Positions 55,817 through 64,000 of a DNA stretch of 64,000 bases are shown here, piece by piece. How positions within the stretch are numbered: position 1 is the stretch's first letter; each line of letters begins with the position of its first letter. Source of the DNA: Ceratobasidium sp. AG-K. Taxonomy: Eukaryota > Basidiomycota > Agaricomycetes > Cantharellales > Ceratobasidiaceae. Location: positions 2,666,001 to 2,730,000 of the forward strand of contig JAWNGF010000002.1 of assembly GCA_037039685.1 (NCBI GenBank), in the 5' to 3' direction. The position numbers and the translations under genes are program-made. The notes under the pieces were generated by a model. The model was not told the DNA's origin. It did no database searches and saw only the letters and a list, made by a program, of their open reading frames with translations.

Positions 55817-56193
55817 GGCCTCACTGGTGTGACGCCTGGGACAAGAACTTTGAGGCGGACCTGGTGGACTGGAGGATGGAGCGGGGAAGATATCAACGGG
55901 AGGGATTTGAGTGGAAGCCATTCTGGTGGCAGGAGAAGGAGGTGGATGTGTTGCAATGGACAGAAGTCAAGCCGGACGTGCGACAATGGTCGAAGGGACA
56001 TGTGGAGGAGCAGGAGCAAGTGATTAACTGGTCCAAGGCTGACTGGACCAACAAGAAGACGTGGGAGAAATGGGAGGAGTACTGCAACAAACCAGGTAAC
56101 ACCGTGTTCAACCCCATAGACCTAATGGAGGAGAAGGAGGACAAGCTGGACACCTTGGTAGAAAAGGCCAACAAGGACTGCTGGGTGCAGTAG
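55429..56193 (+). pseudogene. C4 ORF3: Trp-rich protein, one stop
   Basis: ATG 55429, 254 residues. TGA at 55621-55623 replaces the Trp codon TGG of C2. The Cys motif reads F-M-C-R-G-C. Overlaps the pol tail in -1 register. Confidence 0.74.
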
Positions 56194-56238
56194 CTGAGTC
56201 CTCTCAGATTCTCTTCATGGACCTTAAGGGGGGAGTAA

Positions 56239-56696
56239 CGTTGTGAGCCTTGCTCACTCCATTGGACTCGTCTGCGTCTTGTCCTGTCTTGTGGCTGTGT
56301 CTGTTATGTTTTGCTTCTCTTTTCCCGCCACGTTGCCACCTCCTTGTGGTTTTCCTGTTACATTGTGTAACGCGGCTGTGCTTTGTATGAGTCATGTCTG
56401 TTCATACAGCATGACTCACTTGGACACTCCTAATTGGTAGACTTGCTTGACTCAAGTGGTTGCGCATTGTATGACTTGGCCACTTTGTGAATATATATAG
56501 AAGACCAACAAGCCTGGTAACCCCAGCTTGTTTTGTCTTGTCAAACATCCCTTTTGAGTGACACTTTGAACCACCCCTACCCTCAAGAGCCTACAGACAC
56601 TTAAGTGTGTTGCGGTTCAAGAGGTCTCTTAGGTCTTAGTGCTGTCCACTTTCCATTGTGGCTTGTCTCATAGCCACCAAGAAGAAGCTTACAACA
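56239..56696 (+). repeat. C4 3' LTR (458 bp)
   Basis: First base mutated (CGTTGTGAGCC); ends CTTACAACA directly against A2 pol, without a target duplication matching the left end. Confidence 0.92.
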
Positions 56697-57264
56697 AAAG
56701 GCCATCACGGTGTATTCAAAAAGCCCTTCTGAGGTGATAAAAGCTGTTTTCCATTTGTCTCCCTTTCTGATTCTGACATTCCAGAAGCCATTCTTCAGAT
56801 CAAGCAAAGTGATGAATAATTCTTCCTTTGAGCTTTCCCTGGTCTTCTTGAAAATTTTGAGAAGTTGCTCAAGAAGTGGAATGAGATAGCAGTCTGGGAT
56901 AGTTTCATGATTTGCTCCTCTGTAGTCAACAACAGGACGTAGGTCAGGGATGGTTTGTCCTTCTTTCAGAGCCTTTTTGACAAAGAAAAGGCTTGCAGCC
57001 AGAGGAGATTTGCTGGGTCTGATACATCCTGACTGGAGTTTGGTCTTGATGTACTCCTTTGTTGCTTCTCTTTCCCTTGGTGACAGAGGGTAGGCTTTTC
57101 TTGGTTTTGGAAGATGGCTGTTGTCATAGAAGTTGATTCTGCAATCCCATTCCCTATGTTCAGGGAGTTTGTCATACTTTTCTTTGTCAAAGACATCTTT
57201 GAATTTTTCGATTTCCCTTGGTAGCTCTTGAAGTAATCCTCCTTTGGCAATAAGGGGATCTTCT
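56697..57264 (-). pseudogene. A2: family A pol fragment
   Basis: Minus-strand open fragment of about 189 codons matching A1 pol from about 1851 to 2410: the region before RT and the RT fingers (FFVKKALKEGQTIPDLRPVVDYRG) up to EYTVMAF. It is cut by C4 on one side and by the A3 LTR on the other. No stop within the piece. Confidence 0.9.
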
Positions 57265-58224
57265 TGTTGCAACCTGCTAATGCCTATGGTTGACAACTGC
57301 TAATGGCCTTTGAGATGTGAGAACAATATGTGATAAGTCTTCTAAGACTCTATCACTAAGGTGGACAAACGCTAGTCTTGTCAGTACAAGTCACTAGCTC
57401 CTAAGTCCAAGTGGCTGCGCTAAGGGCTAAGTAGCCAAGTGCCTCTGATCACACTGCAGGGAGAGTTGACAAGGCAAAGCAAGCTGGGGATGACCATGCT
57501 TGCAAGCCAGTATATATACTCAGAGAACAAGTGAGTCATAGTACATACATGAGTCACTTGTCTGAGTCAAAGTCCAAGTCATAAAGGAGGCTGCATGTCG
57601 TGAGCTAGCTCACTCCATCGGACTCGCCTGTTGTCTCGCCCGCCTGTTCTCTTCTTGTGTGTTTGTGTTCCGTTTCTGTTTGCCGCGTTGCCACCTTCTT
57701 GTGGTTATTCTGTTACATTGTGTAACGCGGCTGTGCTTTGTATGAGTCATGTCTGTTCATACAGCTTGACTCACTTGGACACTCCTGACTGGTTGCCTGC
57801 TGTGACTCATGTGGCTGCGCCTTGTATGACTTGGCCACTTCTTGAATATATATAGAGGACCAACAAGCCTGGTAACCCCAGCTTGTTTTGTCTCGTCAAA
57901 CATCCCTTTTGAGTGACACCTTGAAACACCCCTACCCTCAAGAGCCTACAGACACTTAAGTGTGTTGCGGTTCAAGAGGTCACTTAGGTCTTAGTGCCGT
58001 CCACTCTCCCTCGCGGCTTGTCTCATAGCCACCAAGAAGAAGATTACGACACTGCACAGGCCAGCCAATAGAAAACAGCATGAGTCATATGACTCATGGA
58101 GACACATCATCCATACACCTCACTAAACAAGGGAGAGGGCTCTACAGGGAGCGGGGGCGCTTAAAGCGCCAGTACAAGCCATGAGTCCGCAAAGAAAGAA
58201 GGGAGGGCAAGATGGGTCACGACA
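57265..58224 (-). repeat. A3 3' LTR (about 499 bp without the inserted solo LTR)
   Basis: Inverted family A LTR: the end TGTTGCAACC is at 57265 and the start reads GGTCACGACA at 58224, adjoining the G-rich polypurine tract and ORF3 of A3. It is interrupted by the solo C LTR at 57596-58051. All five TGACTCA sites are kept. Confidence 0.92.
57596..58051 (+). repeat. Solo family C LTR (456 bp)
   Basis: TGTCGTGAGC...ATTACGACA with target duplication CTGCA at 57591-57595 and 58052-58056. TATATATA and AGCTTGTTTTGT are intact. Result of LTR-LTR recombination. Confidence 0.95.
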
Positions 58225-58264
58225 TTGCCCCCCCACAAAGGCAAGTGTAGTGGAGTGCACTTGC

Positions 58265-59048
58265 CTATTTGCAGGCAACCCATTCCTTCAGCTCCAACCA
58301 TCTGACCCTTTCTGCCAGGCTGCGCATGTCTGCTTTGAGGACCTTGTTCATACGGTCCCACTTCTCCTGGTAGAGGCGGTTGAGCTCTTCTTGGTGTTGC
58401 TCTTGTATGTGCTTGAGCTCTGCTGCCTCCCGTCAGGACCACTGTTCTTGCCTGTGGTCAAGCCATTTGTTGAGCTGCTTGACGCTCCAGGAACCACATT
58501 GGACAAGGTGGTAGGCCTCAAGAATGTTTGCATTGCAAGGCATTTGGTTGGCTGGCAGGTGTGGTTCCATGTTGGCAATTGTGTTGCCAATGTCAGCAAT
58601 GAGAGCTTTGACATTTGCTCGGGCCTTGTCCCACATGGCCTCCCATTCTTGTTCAACATGTTCTGCCTCCTTGTTGGTGATGTGGGGAGGGGCAGGGAGG
58701 TCATTCCCCTCTTTGGAGCTAGGGGGTGCAGGAGGAACTTTGACGGCTTCCTCCCTGATGTCTCCCATTGGCTGTCCCGCCAGGTTGACATGTCTGCTTC
58801 CATTGCTGCCTTTTGACCAGTCCATAGTGTTGAAGGGGGGATTGTCTCTTTGATAAGTTTTTGTGGGGCCAGGTATTTGTTCAAACTCACATTCCGTTGG
58901 CCATCCTGACTCAAAGTCTGTGGCACATGGGCACCACCATTTCCCCTCCTCATCACAATGTCCGCCGTTGTTGAGGGCCAGGCAAGGGTTGTTCTCCTGC
59001 TTGAACCACTCATCTCCTTCCCATTTAAACCTGGTGTTGTGGTTCCAG
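58265..59048 (-). pseudogene. A3 ORF3 and 3' end, truncated by B5
   Basis: Minus-strand homologue of A1 ORF3: Trp/Cys-rich block (KWEGDEWFKQEN, WWCPCATDFESGW), Pro-rich linker (VPPAPP) and the C-terminal Glu/Gln coiled coil ending at 58265. It keeps TGG where A1 has TAG. One TGA occurs near 58433. B5 removes everything upstream. Confidence 0.78.
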
Positions 59049-59464
59049 TGTCATGAGCTGACTAAGCTCAGACATTTAATTCTGATTTTATATCTTTTTT
59101 TCCGAACACTTTCCTTTTTTGGTACAAATGTCCTCTGGCGCTTTAATTGTATCATGTGATGTATTTGTCTTTTCATTTGATATTGGTGATGCTTCTGGAA
59201 CTTCCAGAATGTCGAGTCATATCTCTTATCTCGCTTATCATCAGTCGTACTCGGTTTTCCCACACTGATAAATGATGACGTGGCACTGATCCCTCATGTA
59301 TATAAACCTAGAGGTCAAGCCGGTTAACGACAAGGCTTGACCTCCTCTCCACTAGGACTTGCCCAATTACATCCTCTTACTCATCACCATTCCTTGGGTT
59401 CAAAGACTTGTCTGAGTCGAACCCCTTAACCTTATACATACCTAAATTGACCCAAGTCGGGACA
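59049..59464 (+). repeat. B5 5' LTR (416 bp)
   Basis: TGTCATGAGC...GTCGGGACA; TATATAAA at 59299-59306 and AAGGCTTGACCT from 59332, again 33 bp. Confidence 0.95.
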
Positions 59465-59946
59465 TTAGGTCAAGCCTTCTAAGCCTCGGCCATAAGCCCC
59501 TGCTCTTCCTTCAAGTAGATAGAACGTACACGGGAAAACGGGCATAGTACAACAAACGAAGAGCTATACTTGATATAGAGCAGTAGTTCCACGTCGCTAT
59601 ACACTGTCAGTGAACCCAATCGTTATCCTCTTTCGGGTCATAGTGGCTTTAGTCAGCTAGATACACCCTTACTCTGTCATACACTGTCGCTATCACGCCC
59701 GCCCAAGGCTGTTGATAACTGATAAGATCAGAAAAGGAGTATAAAAAGCAAAAGCTTAGCGTTTAGCACCCTTCACATCCAAATCAACATCTTGAGGAAG
59801 CCAGATCCTCTCAAGCAAAAACTGGAAAGTGGTTGGAGCACCACCCAAGTTAACACTCTCATCCATCAAGAACCACATCCACTCGTCGTTTCCATTAGTA
59901 CGCACTAAAAAAGGACTAATTAGTAACTAACTAATTAACCTTAAAA
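59465..59946 (+). other. B5 leader, ATG-free
   Basis: Priming site AGGTCAAGCCTT 2 nt after the LTR, TATAAAAAG near 59740, no ATG at all, no coding frame recognised. Confidence 0.72.
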
Positions 59947-60561
59947 GTGTTTCCCGCATTTTTTAGCCACTGTGAAGCAGTCTTTAGACTTAAGGACTTT
60001 GTACTTGATCTAGACACCAAAATCGACGAATTGAATAGTCGAATTGAAGTACTGGAAGAGGATCAAGTCAAACAAGCAGAGGATCTAAGGGTTGAACGTA
60101 CTCAAAACGACGAAAACTACAATCAACTCGAAGCCGATTATCAATCTCTTCATTCAAGGCTCGAGTTCGTCGAAATTAACCTTGACAACACAAACAAGCA
60201 ACAAGCTGATCAAGATCGTGTCCAAAGCATAAATCTAGCTGACACCAATATCAAAGTCGAGCGCTTACAAGAACAAACTCGTGTGTTGATCGAAAATTGT
60301 GACCAACTTATTAAAATCCAAGAAAAACACACTCGAAAGGTCGAAACCCTCATCAACAACAACAAACGACAGTGGCGCACTATCGAAACCCTTAAAGACA
60401 AAATCAAGGGAAAATACTGTCATCTCGCAGCAGAAGTGCGTATTCCTATTAACCAGGATTATCGCCTTCTAAATCACCTCAATTCTATTGCACCCAATCC
60501 TTTTCAGTGGGACCAAGACCTCGACTCACACAGGAACAACACAGGGAACAGCTTAGATTAG
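59947..60561 (+). CDS. B5 ORF0: Met-free coiled-coil protein, GTG first codon
   Basis: 204 uninterrupted codons in the best-preserved element. No ATG in any frame. Gln/Asn/Glu-rich helical core and conserved C-terminal FQWDQDLDSH. Overlaps gagN by 55 nt in -1 register (TCCTTTT at the overlap). Function unknown; conservation in every family B copy suggests it matters to the element. Confidence 0.57.
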   Translation: MFPAFFSHCEAVFRLKDFVLDLDTKIDELNSRIEVLEEDQVKQAEDLRVERTQNDENYNQLEADYQSLHSRLEFVEINLDNTNKQQADQDRVQSINLADTNIKVERLQEQTRVLIENCDQLIKIQEKHTRKVETLINNNKRQWRTIETLKDKIKGKYCHLAAEVRIPINQDYRLLNHLNSIAPNPFQWDQDLDSHRNNTGNSLD

Positions 60562-60758
60562 AGTCCCTAACACTCTTTATTGAAGACGTTCATCGTAACT
60601 ACATATACGAACAGTACGACGAACTAGGAGTAATCAACGCGTTGTTTCTGGAGGACAAAAATCTCGAACTGATATTTTTGAGGAGTTTGCGCATCATTAA
60701 AGATAGAAGGGTTCGGAGAAGAATTCGTAACATTTTGTACGGCCTTGGATCTCAATAA
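60507..60758 (+). CDS. B5 gagN
   Basis: 83 codons, CAA-TAA at 60756-60758, in frame with gag ATG 60783. Basic patch RRVRRRIRN. No Met codon. Confidence 0.45.
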   Translation: MGPRPRLTQEQHREQLRLESLTLFIEDVHRNYIYEQYDELGVINALFLEDKNLELIFLRSLRIIKDRRVRRRIRNILYGLGSQ

Positions 60759-60782
60759 ATCTACCTTTTTTCCCACTCCAAT

Positions 60783-62135
60783 ATGTCGAGAGCTCCATCA
60801 CCTGGTCAAGGGGGATTTACCCAAATTTCAGCAACATCTGGACCCGATGTAGTTGCACAGGCAATCAATGCCTTAATAGACGAAGTGCGAAAAATTAACA
60901 GTCACATTAATGCCTTAAATGGCATCACCTCTACCCTAGAATTGGGAATCGACAATAACATTGCAGATATTCATGCAATTCAAAATCAAACCGCACAAAT
61001 CGCACCCCTTCACCAATTAATGAATGCGGTATCTCAATCACTTGCAAACATGGGTGCAACACCCTCTACCACCGCGTCAACAACCACCCCAGGATACAAA
61101 CTCAAGATGCATCCCCCAGAGGAATTCTCTGGAGATGTAGATAAATTCGATGAGTTTAAGTCGCAATGTACTCTGTACATAAACCACACATCCCCACAGG
61201 CAACCACAGAACAAAAAATTACTTATATCATGGGTTATTGCAAGGGGCCTGCCTATGTATGGATGCAACCTGGAATTGATGTGGACACGGCAAGGAGGGG
61301 AGCAACAACTTGGCTACACGACATGGATGAATTCTGGAACGAAATGCAAGCTAGGTTTGGTGATGTTCACAAAATCGACCGATATAGACAATTATACAAG
61401 AAGTTGATCCAGAAGAACTCTGTCCAAGATTATCTACGAGACTTTGTCACTTATTCATCGGTACTCGGGTACACCGATCGAGTACTTTGTGATGATTTCT
61501 ATGACGGTCTTAAGGATGAAATCAAGATGGCCATGGTGTCACAGAACTTTAAACCCCACGAAGCAACAAGGACATTCAACCAAGTTTGCAAAAGAGCCTT
61601 GGAAATTGACTCCACAATGAACGCCATTAATGCACCGAAGAAGTCGCAAAGCCCACAAACCAGTATCTCGAAACAACCCACTTCTAAGACAACCCCAAGT
61701 ACTGCAAACACCTCACTGGGTCAAAGATTCAATGTAAACAATCGAGTCTTTATGTCAAAACCTACAGGGGGGGTGCAATACGGCAAAATCTCAAGCATTA
61801 ACCGAAACGCCAAAGGCCGTCCAGTTCCACAGATCTCCTGGGATGATGGGACAAAAGGAAATGTCCCTTTTGGGGCAATTCAAAGAGACACCCGAACCAG
61901 TAACCTCAACGCTCCTACCATCCAAACACCCAAACCGTCCACTCCTGCCAAAGACCCTAATGCAATGGATCTTGATGGAAAAGGAAAAGGACCAATGATT
62001 TGCTTCACCTGCGGCGGCAAGGGACACTCAGCAAGAGTCTGTCCTTCCAAGAACACAGCTTCAGGGTTTGAAGCCCAGATTGAAGAAGTCTCTTCAGACA
62101 TCAAATCGGGAAAAGACGTCACCGAGGCTTATTAA
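60783..62135 (+). CDS. B5 gag, intact 450 residues
   Basis: Starts at the first ATG of the predicted transcript. Coiled N-terminal region, Thr/Ser linker, capsid domain (about residues 105-290, with GYCKGPAYVWMQP), low-complexity linker, zinc knuckle CFTCGGKGHSARVC (62001-62042) and stop TAA 62133-62135. Forms the particle and binds element RNA in the cytoplasm. It overlaps the open pol frame by about 50 nt. Confidence 0.92.
   Translation: MSRAPSPGQGGFTQISATSGPDVVAQAINALIDEVRKINSHINALNGITSTLELGIDNNIADIHAIQNQTAQIAPLHQLMNAVSQSLANMGATPSTTASTTTPGYKLKMHPPEEFSGDVDKFDEFKSQCTLYINHTSPQATTEQKITYIMGYCKGPAYVWMQPGIDVDTARRGATTWLHDMDEFWNEMQARFGDVHKIDRYRQLYKKLIQKNSVQDYLRDFVTYSSVLGYTDRVLCDDFYDGLKDEIKMAMVSQNFKPHEATRTFNQVCKRALEIDSTMNAINAPKKSQSPQTSISKQPTSKTTPSTANTSLGQRFNVNNRVFMSKPTGGVQYGKISSINRNAKGRPVPQISWDDGTKGNVPFGAIQRDTRTSNLNAPTIQTPKPSTPAKDPNAMDLDGKGKGPMICFTCGGKGHSARVCPSKNTASGFEAQIEEVSSDIKSGKDVTEAY
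62108..62114 (+). promoter_or_regulatory. GGGAAAA -1 frameshift heptamer at gag-pol junction
   Basis: In the gag frame it reads tcG GGA AAA, matching X XXY YYZ. The -1 frame runs open into pol ATG 62171. Same heptamer at 12793, 23070, 34766, 47135, 26988, 41892 and 51921. Confidence 0.7.
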
Positions 62136-62170
62136 GGAGCCAAGTACTCGGTGATATACTAGCTAGTAAT

Positions 62171-64000
62171 ATGGATAAACTAGAAATCATGTCAATATCA
62201 AATGAAAACCAATTATACCTTGATTTCACCGCTCATCCACTAGCTACGGCTCCTGGTTCTAAATCAGTTAACAGATCAAAAAGATTCTCTGGACAAGCAC
62301 TACTTGACTGCGGCGCAACCTCCTGTTTCATCAACCCTTCCCTAGCAAAAGAAGCTAACCTTCCCCTTTTCCAACACGAAAAGCCCAAGACTCTGCAAGT
62401 TATAGACGGACAAGAAGTCTCGTCTGGGAAAGTCACTCACTATACCAAATTTAAACTTGTCATGGGAACACATTCCAGCGAAATAGAATGTCATGTCACA
62501 AACATTGGAAGACACCCTATCGTACTTGGGATGTCATGGCTCAAGAAACATAACCCACAAATTAATTGGAAAAATAGGACAATTGCATATACAAGCGAAT
62601 TCTGCTCAAAGAACTGCCTAGAAGTCCCGTCTACGCTCCAAATCGCAGCAGAAACTACATTACCAGAGGAATACAGAGAGTTCGCAGATGTGTTCGACGA
62701 GTCCAGATTGGAAGAACTCCCACCTCACAGGCCAACGGACATTACATTCGACCTCCTACCAGAAGCTAAACTAAAGCATGGCCCTATTTACAAAACATCG
62801 CCAGCTGAAGACAAAGAAATGAAGAAAGTACTAGCAACCCTTATCCGAAGGGGACACATTCAGATTTCTAAGTCTCCTTTGGCTTCCCCGGTTCTGTTTG
62901 TCAAAAAACCACATCCAGAAGATCCAAACAACCCAGAATTACGCTTTTGCGTTGACTACAGATATGTGAACTCGCTGTGCAAATTCAACGCAAGTGGAAT
63001 ACCTCTCTTAGACCAATGGTTAAGAGCCCTGGAGGGATTTGTCATTGGCACCACTCTAGACTTGGCACAAGGCTTCCATCAAACCCGAATAGCAGCAGGC
63101 CATGAATGGAAAACAGCATTCAAAACTCAATACGGCATGTACGAATGGAAAGTCATGCCCTTCTGTCTCAAAAACGCCCCATCAAGCTTCCAGTCCCTAA
63201 TGAACTCTATATTCAGGGACATTATGGGGGTTTTTGTACTCGTATACATTGATGATATCTTTGTTTTTTCCAAACGAGTCGAAGATCATCCAGGACACGT
63301 GAAAGAGGTGCTAAGAAGACTAAGGGAACACAAGCTGATTGCAAAATTGAGGAAATGCAAGTTTCACCAAACCAAACTGGACTGGGTAGGATTGGTCATT
63401 TCCAATAAAGGAATCGAAACGGATCAGGAAAAAGTCACGGCGGCTATGAATTGGAAAGCTCCCAAAAATGTCAAACAAGTTCAAGAATTCCTAGGATTTG
63501 TCAATTTCTATCGAAGATTCATTCAAGACTTTGCTGGCAAAGCCAGACCTCTGTACAACCTACTCAGGAAAGATCAAAAGTGGCAGTGGACAAGCAAAGA
63601 ACAAGAGGCCATGAATGCACTAAAGGAAGCTCTTAAAGTGGCACCTGTAATGATGCAGCCCGACCAGAATAAAGAATTTTTCCTCGAGACAGATGCGTCA
63701 GGATTCGCCACAGGAGCAGTTTTATCTCAGAAGGATGAAGAAGGGAAACTACACCCTGTAGCTTTTCTTTCTAAATCACTAAATCCGGCTGAGCAAAACT
63801 ATGACATTTTTGACAAAGAACTATTGGCAATCATTAGAGCCTTCAAAGAATGGCGGCACTTACTCCAAGGCACAGAAAAAGCCATTCAAGTGATAACTGA
63901 TCACAAAAATTTGGAATACTTCTCATCGTCCAAACAATTGAACCAACGCCAAATCCGCTGGATGAATTTCTTGGTGGACTTCAACTTCCAAATCCTATAC
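62171..64000 (+). CDS. B5 pol, open to window end (610 codons)
   Basis: Protease LLDCGATSCF, RT with YIDD, RNase H ETDASG and TDH, all without a stop to base 64000; the integrase is outside the window. In the conserved RT motif FGLKNAP the Gly codon is TGT (Cys, 63164-63166), unlike B2-B4, which could impair polymerase activity unless compensated. Otherwise this is the most coding-competent copy. Confidence 0.92.
   Translation, partial: MDKLEIMSISNENQLYLDFTAHPLATAPGSKSVNRSKRFSGQALLDCGATSCFINPSLAKEANLPLFQHEKPKTLQVIDGQEVSSGKVTHYTKFKLVMGTHSSEIECHVTNIGRHPIVLGMSWLKKHNPQINWKNRTIAYTSEFCSKNCLEVPSTLQIAAETTLPEEYREFADVFDESRLEELPPHRPTDITFDLLPEAKLKHGPIYKTSPAEDKEMKKVLATLIRRGHIQISKSPLASPVLFVKKPHPEDPNNPELRFCVDYRYVNSLCKFNASGIPLLDQWLRALEGFVIGTTLDLAQGFHQTRIAAGHEWKTAFKTQYGMYEWKVMPFCLKNAPSSFQSLMNSIFRDIMGVFVLVYIDDIFVFSKRVEDHPGHVKEVLRRLREHKLIAKLRKCKFHQTKLDWVGLVISNKGIETDQEKVTAAMNWKAPKNVKQVQEFLGFVNFYRRFIQDFAGKARPLYNLLRKDQKWQWTSKEQEAMNALKEALKVAPVMMQPDQNKEFFLETDASGFATGAVLSQKDEEGKLHPVAFLSKSLNPAEQNYDIFDKELLAIIRAFKEWRHLLQGTEKAIQVITDHKNLEYFSSSKQLNQRQIRWMNFLVDFNFQILY

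Larger units (their letters stand above)
49452..56696 (+). mobile_element. C4: family C element with unmatched flanks
   Basis: Full LTR-gag-pol-ORF3-LTR layout, but left flank ACACT (B1 integrase) and right flank AAAGG (A2 pol, minus strand) differ. This suggests a recombinant of two C insertions or a deletion endpoint. Genes are heavily decayed. Confidence 0.93.
59049..64000 (+). mobile_element. B5: best-preserved family B element, 3' part outside window
   Basis: 5' LTR, ATG-free leader, ORF0, gagN, uninterrupted gag and uninterrupted pol up to the window end. Left flank TCCAG (59044-59048) predicts the right target duplication. Inserted in A3 ORF3. Confidence 0.95.

Noticed and set aside
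58181..58816. Plus-strand 211-codon ORF
   Set aside because: It is the antisense of A3 ORF3, whose minus-strand reading matches A1 ORF3.
1..64000. CRISPR array, prophage, bacterial operons, tRNA or rRNA genes
   Set aside because: All repeats are LTRs or element bodies; no spaced short repeats, no RNA gene cloverleaf noticed, and coding content is eukaryotic LTR retrotransposon only.

Overview
The 64 kb window looks like gene-free fungal heterochromatin made entirely of nested Ty3/gypsy LTR retrotransposons of the chromovirus type, whose integrases end in a chromodomain. No host gene, tRNA, rRNA, CRISPR array or bacterial feature was found. The self-primed, Tf1/sushi-like design, chromodomains and moderate GC point to a filamentous fungus. 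A Rhizoctonia-like basidiomycete is my best guess, by inference only.

Three families occur; the names A, B and C are mine. Family A has a ~491 bp LTR starting TGTTGTGACC, then gag, pol and a third ORF (ORF3). Family B has a 410-416 bp LTR starting TGTCATGAGCTGAC, a ~480 nt leader, a coiled-coil ORF0, a small gagN ORF, gag and pol, and no ORF3. Family C has a 456-475 bp LTR starting TGTYRTGAGC, then gag, pol and a Trp-rich ORF3 overlapping the pol tail.

Layout, resolved from LTR ends and 5-bp target-site duplications (TSDs). 1-6644: A1 (+), 5' end outside the window. 6645-8271: C1 (-), a divergent gag fragment hit by A1 and B1. 8272-49451: B1 (+), an old element split by B2 (9735-16677, TSD GGGAC), by a solo C LTR (17109-17559 plus 38728-38736, TSD CTAGA) and by C3 (39445-46665, TSD AAAAG). 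The solo LTR contains complete C2 (17560-38722, TSD AGAAG). C2 contains B3 (20012-26957, TSD GGAAG) in gag and B4 (31709-38647, TSD GTCAC) in its 3' LTR. 49452-56696: C4, whose two flanks belong to different elements (B1 left, A2 right). 56697-59048: minus-strand family A remnants, with A3 inside A2 and a solo C LTR (TSD CTGCA) inside the A3 LTR. 59049-64000: B5 (+), the best-preserved copy, cut by the window end.

Shared biology. In every family a sequence 33 bp downstream of the LTR TATA box starts a ~12-nt stretch. In B and C this stretch is complementary to the sequence 2 nt after the 5' LTR, the arrangement expected for Tf1-type self-priming. Gag and pol lie in -1 register, with an in-phase GGGAAAA slippery heptamer in all B and C copies that show the junction. 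The most unusual element is family B: in its young copies about 1.45 kb from the predicted transcription start to the gag ATG has no ATG in any frame, yet carries conserved open frames (ORF0 and gagN). Old copies are riddled with TGA stops, mostly replacing CGA, as expected from CpG decay. Coordinates were derived by hand; LTR and TSD edges should be good to within a base or two.
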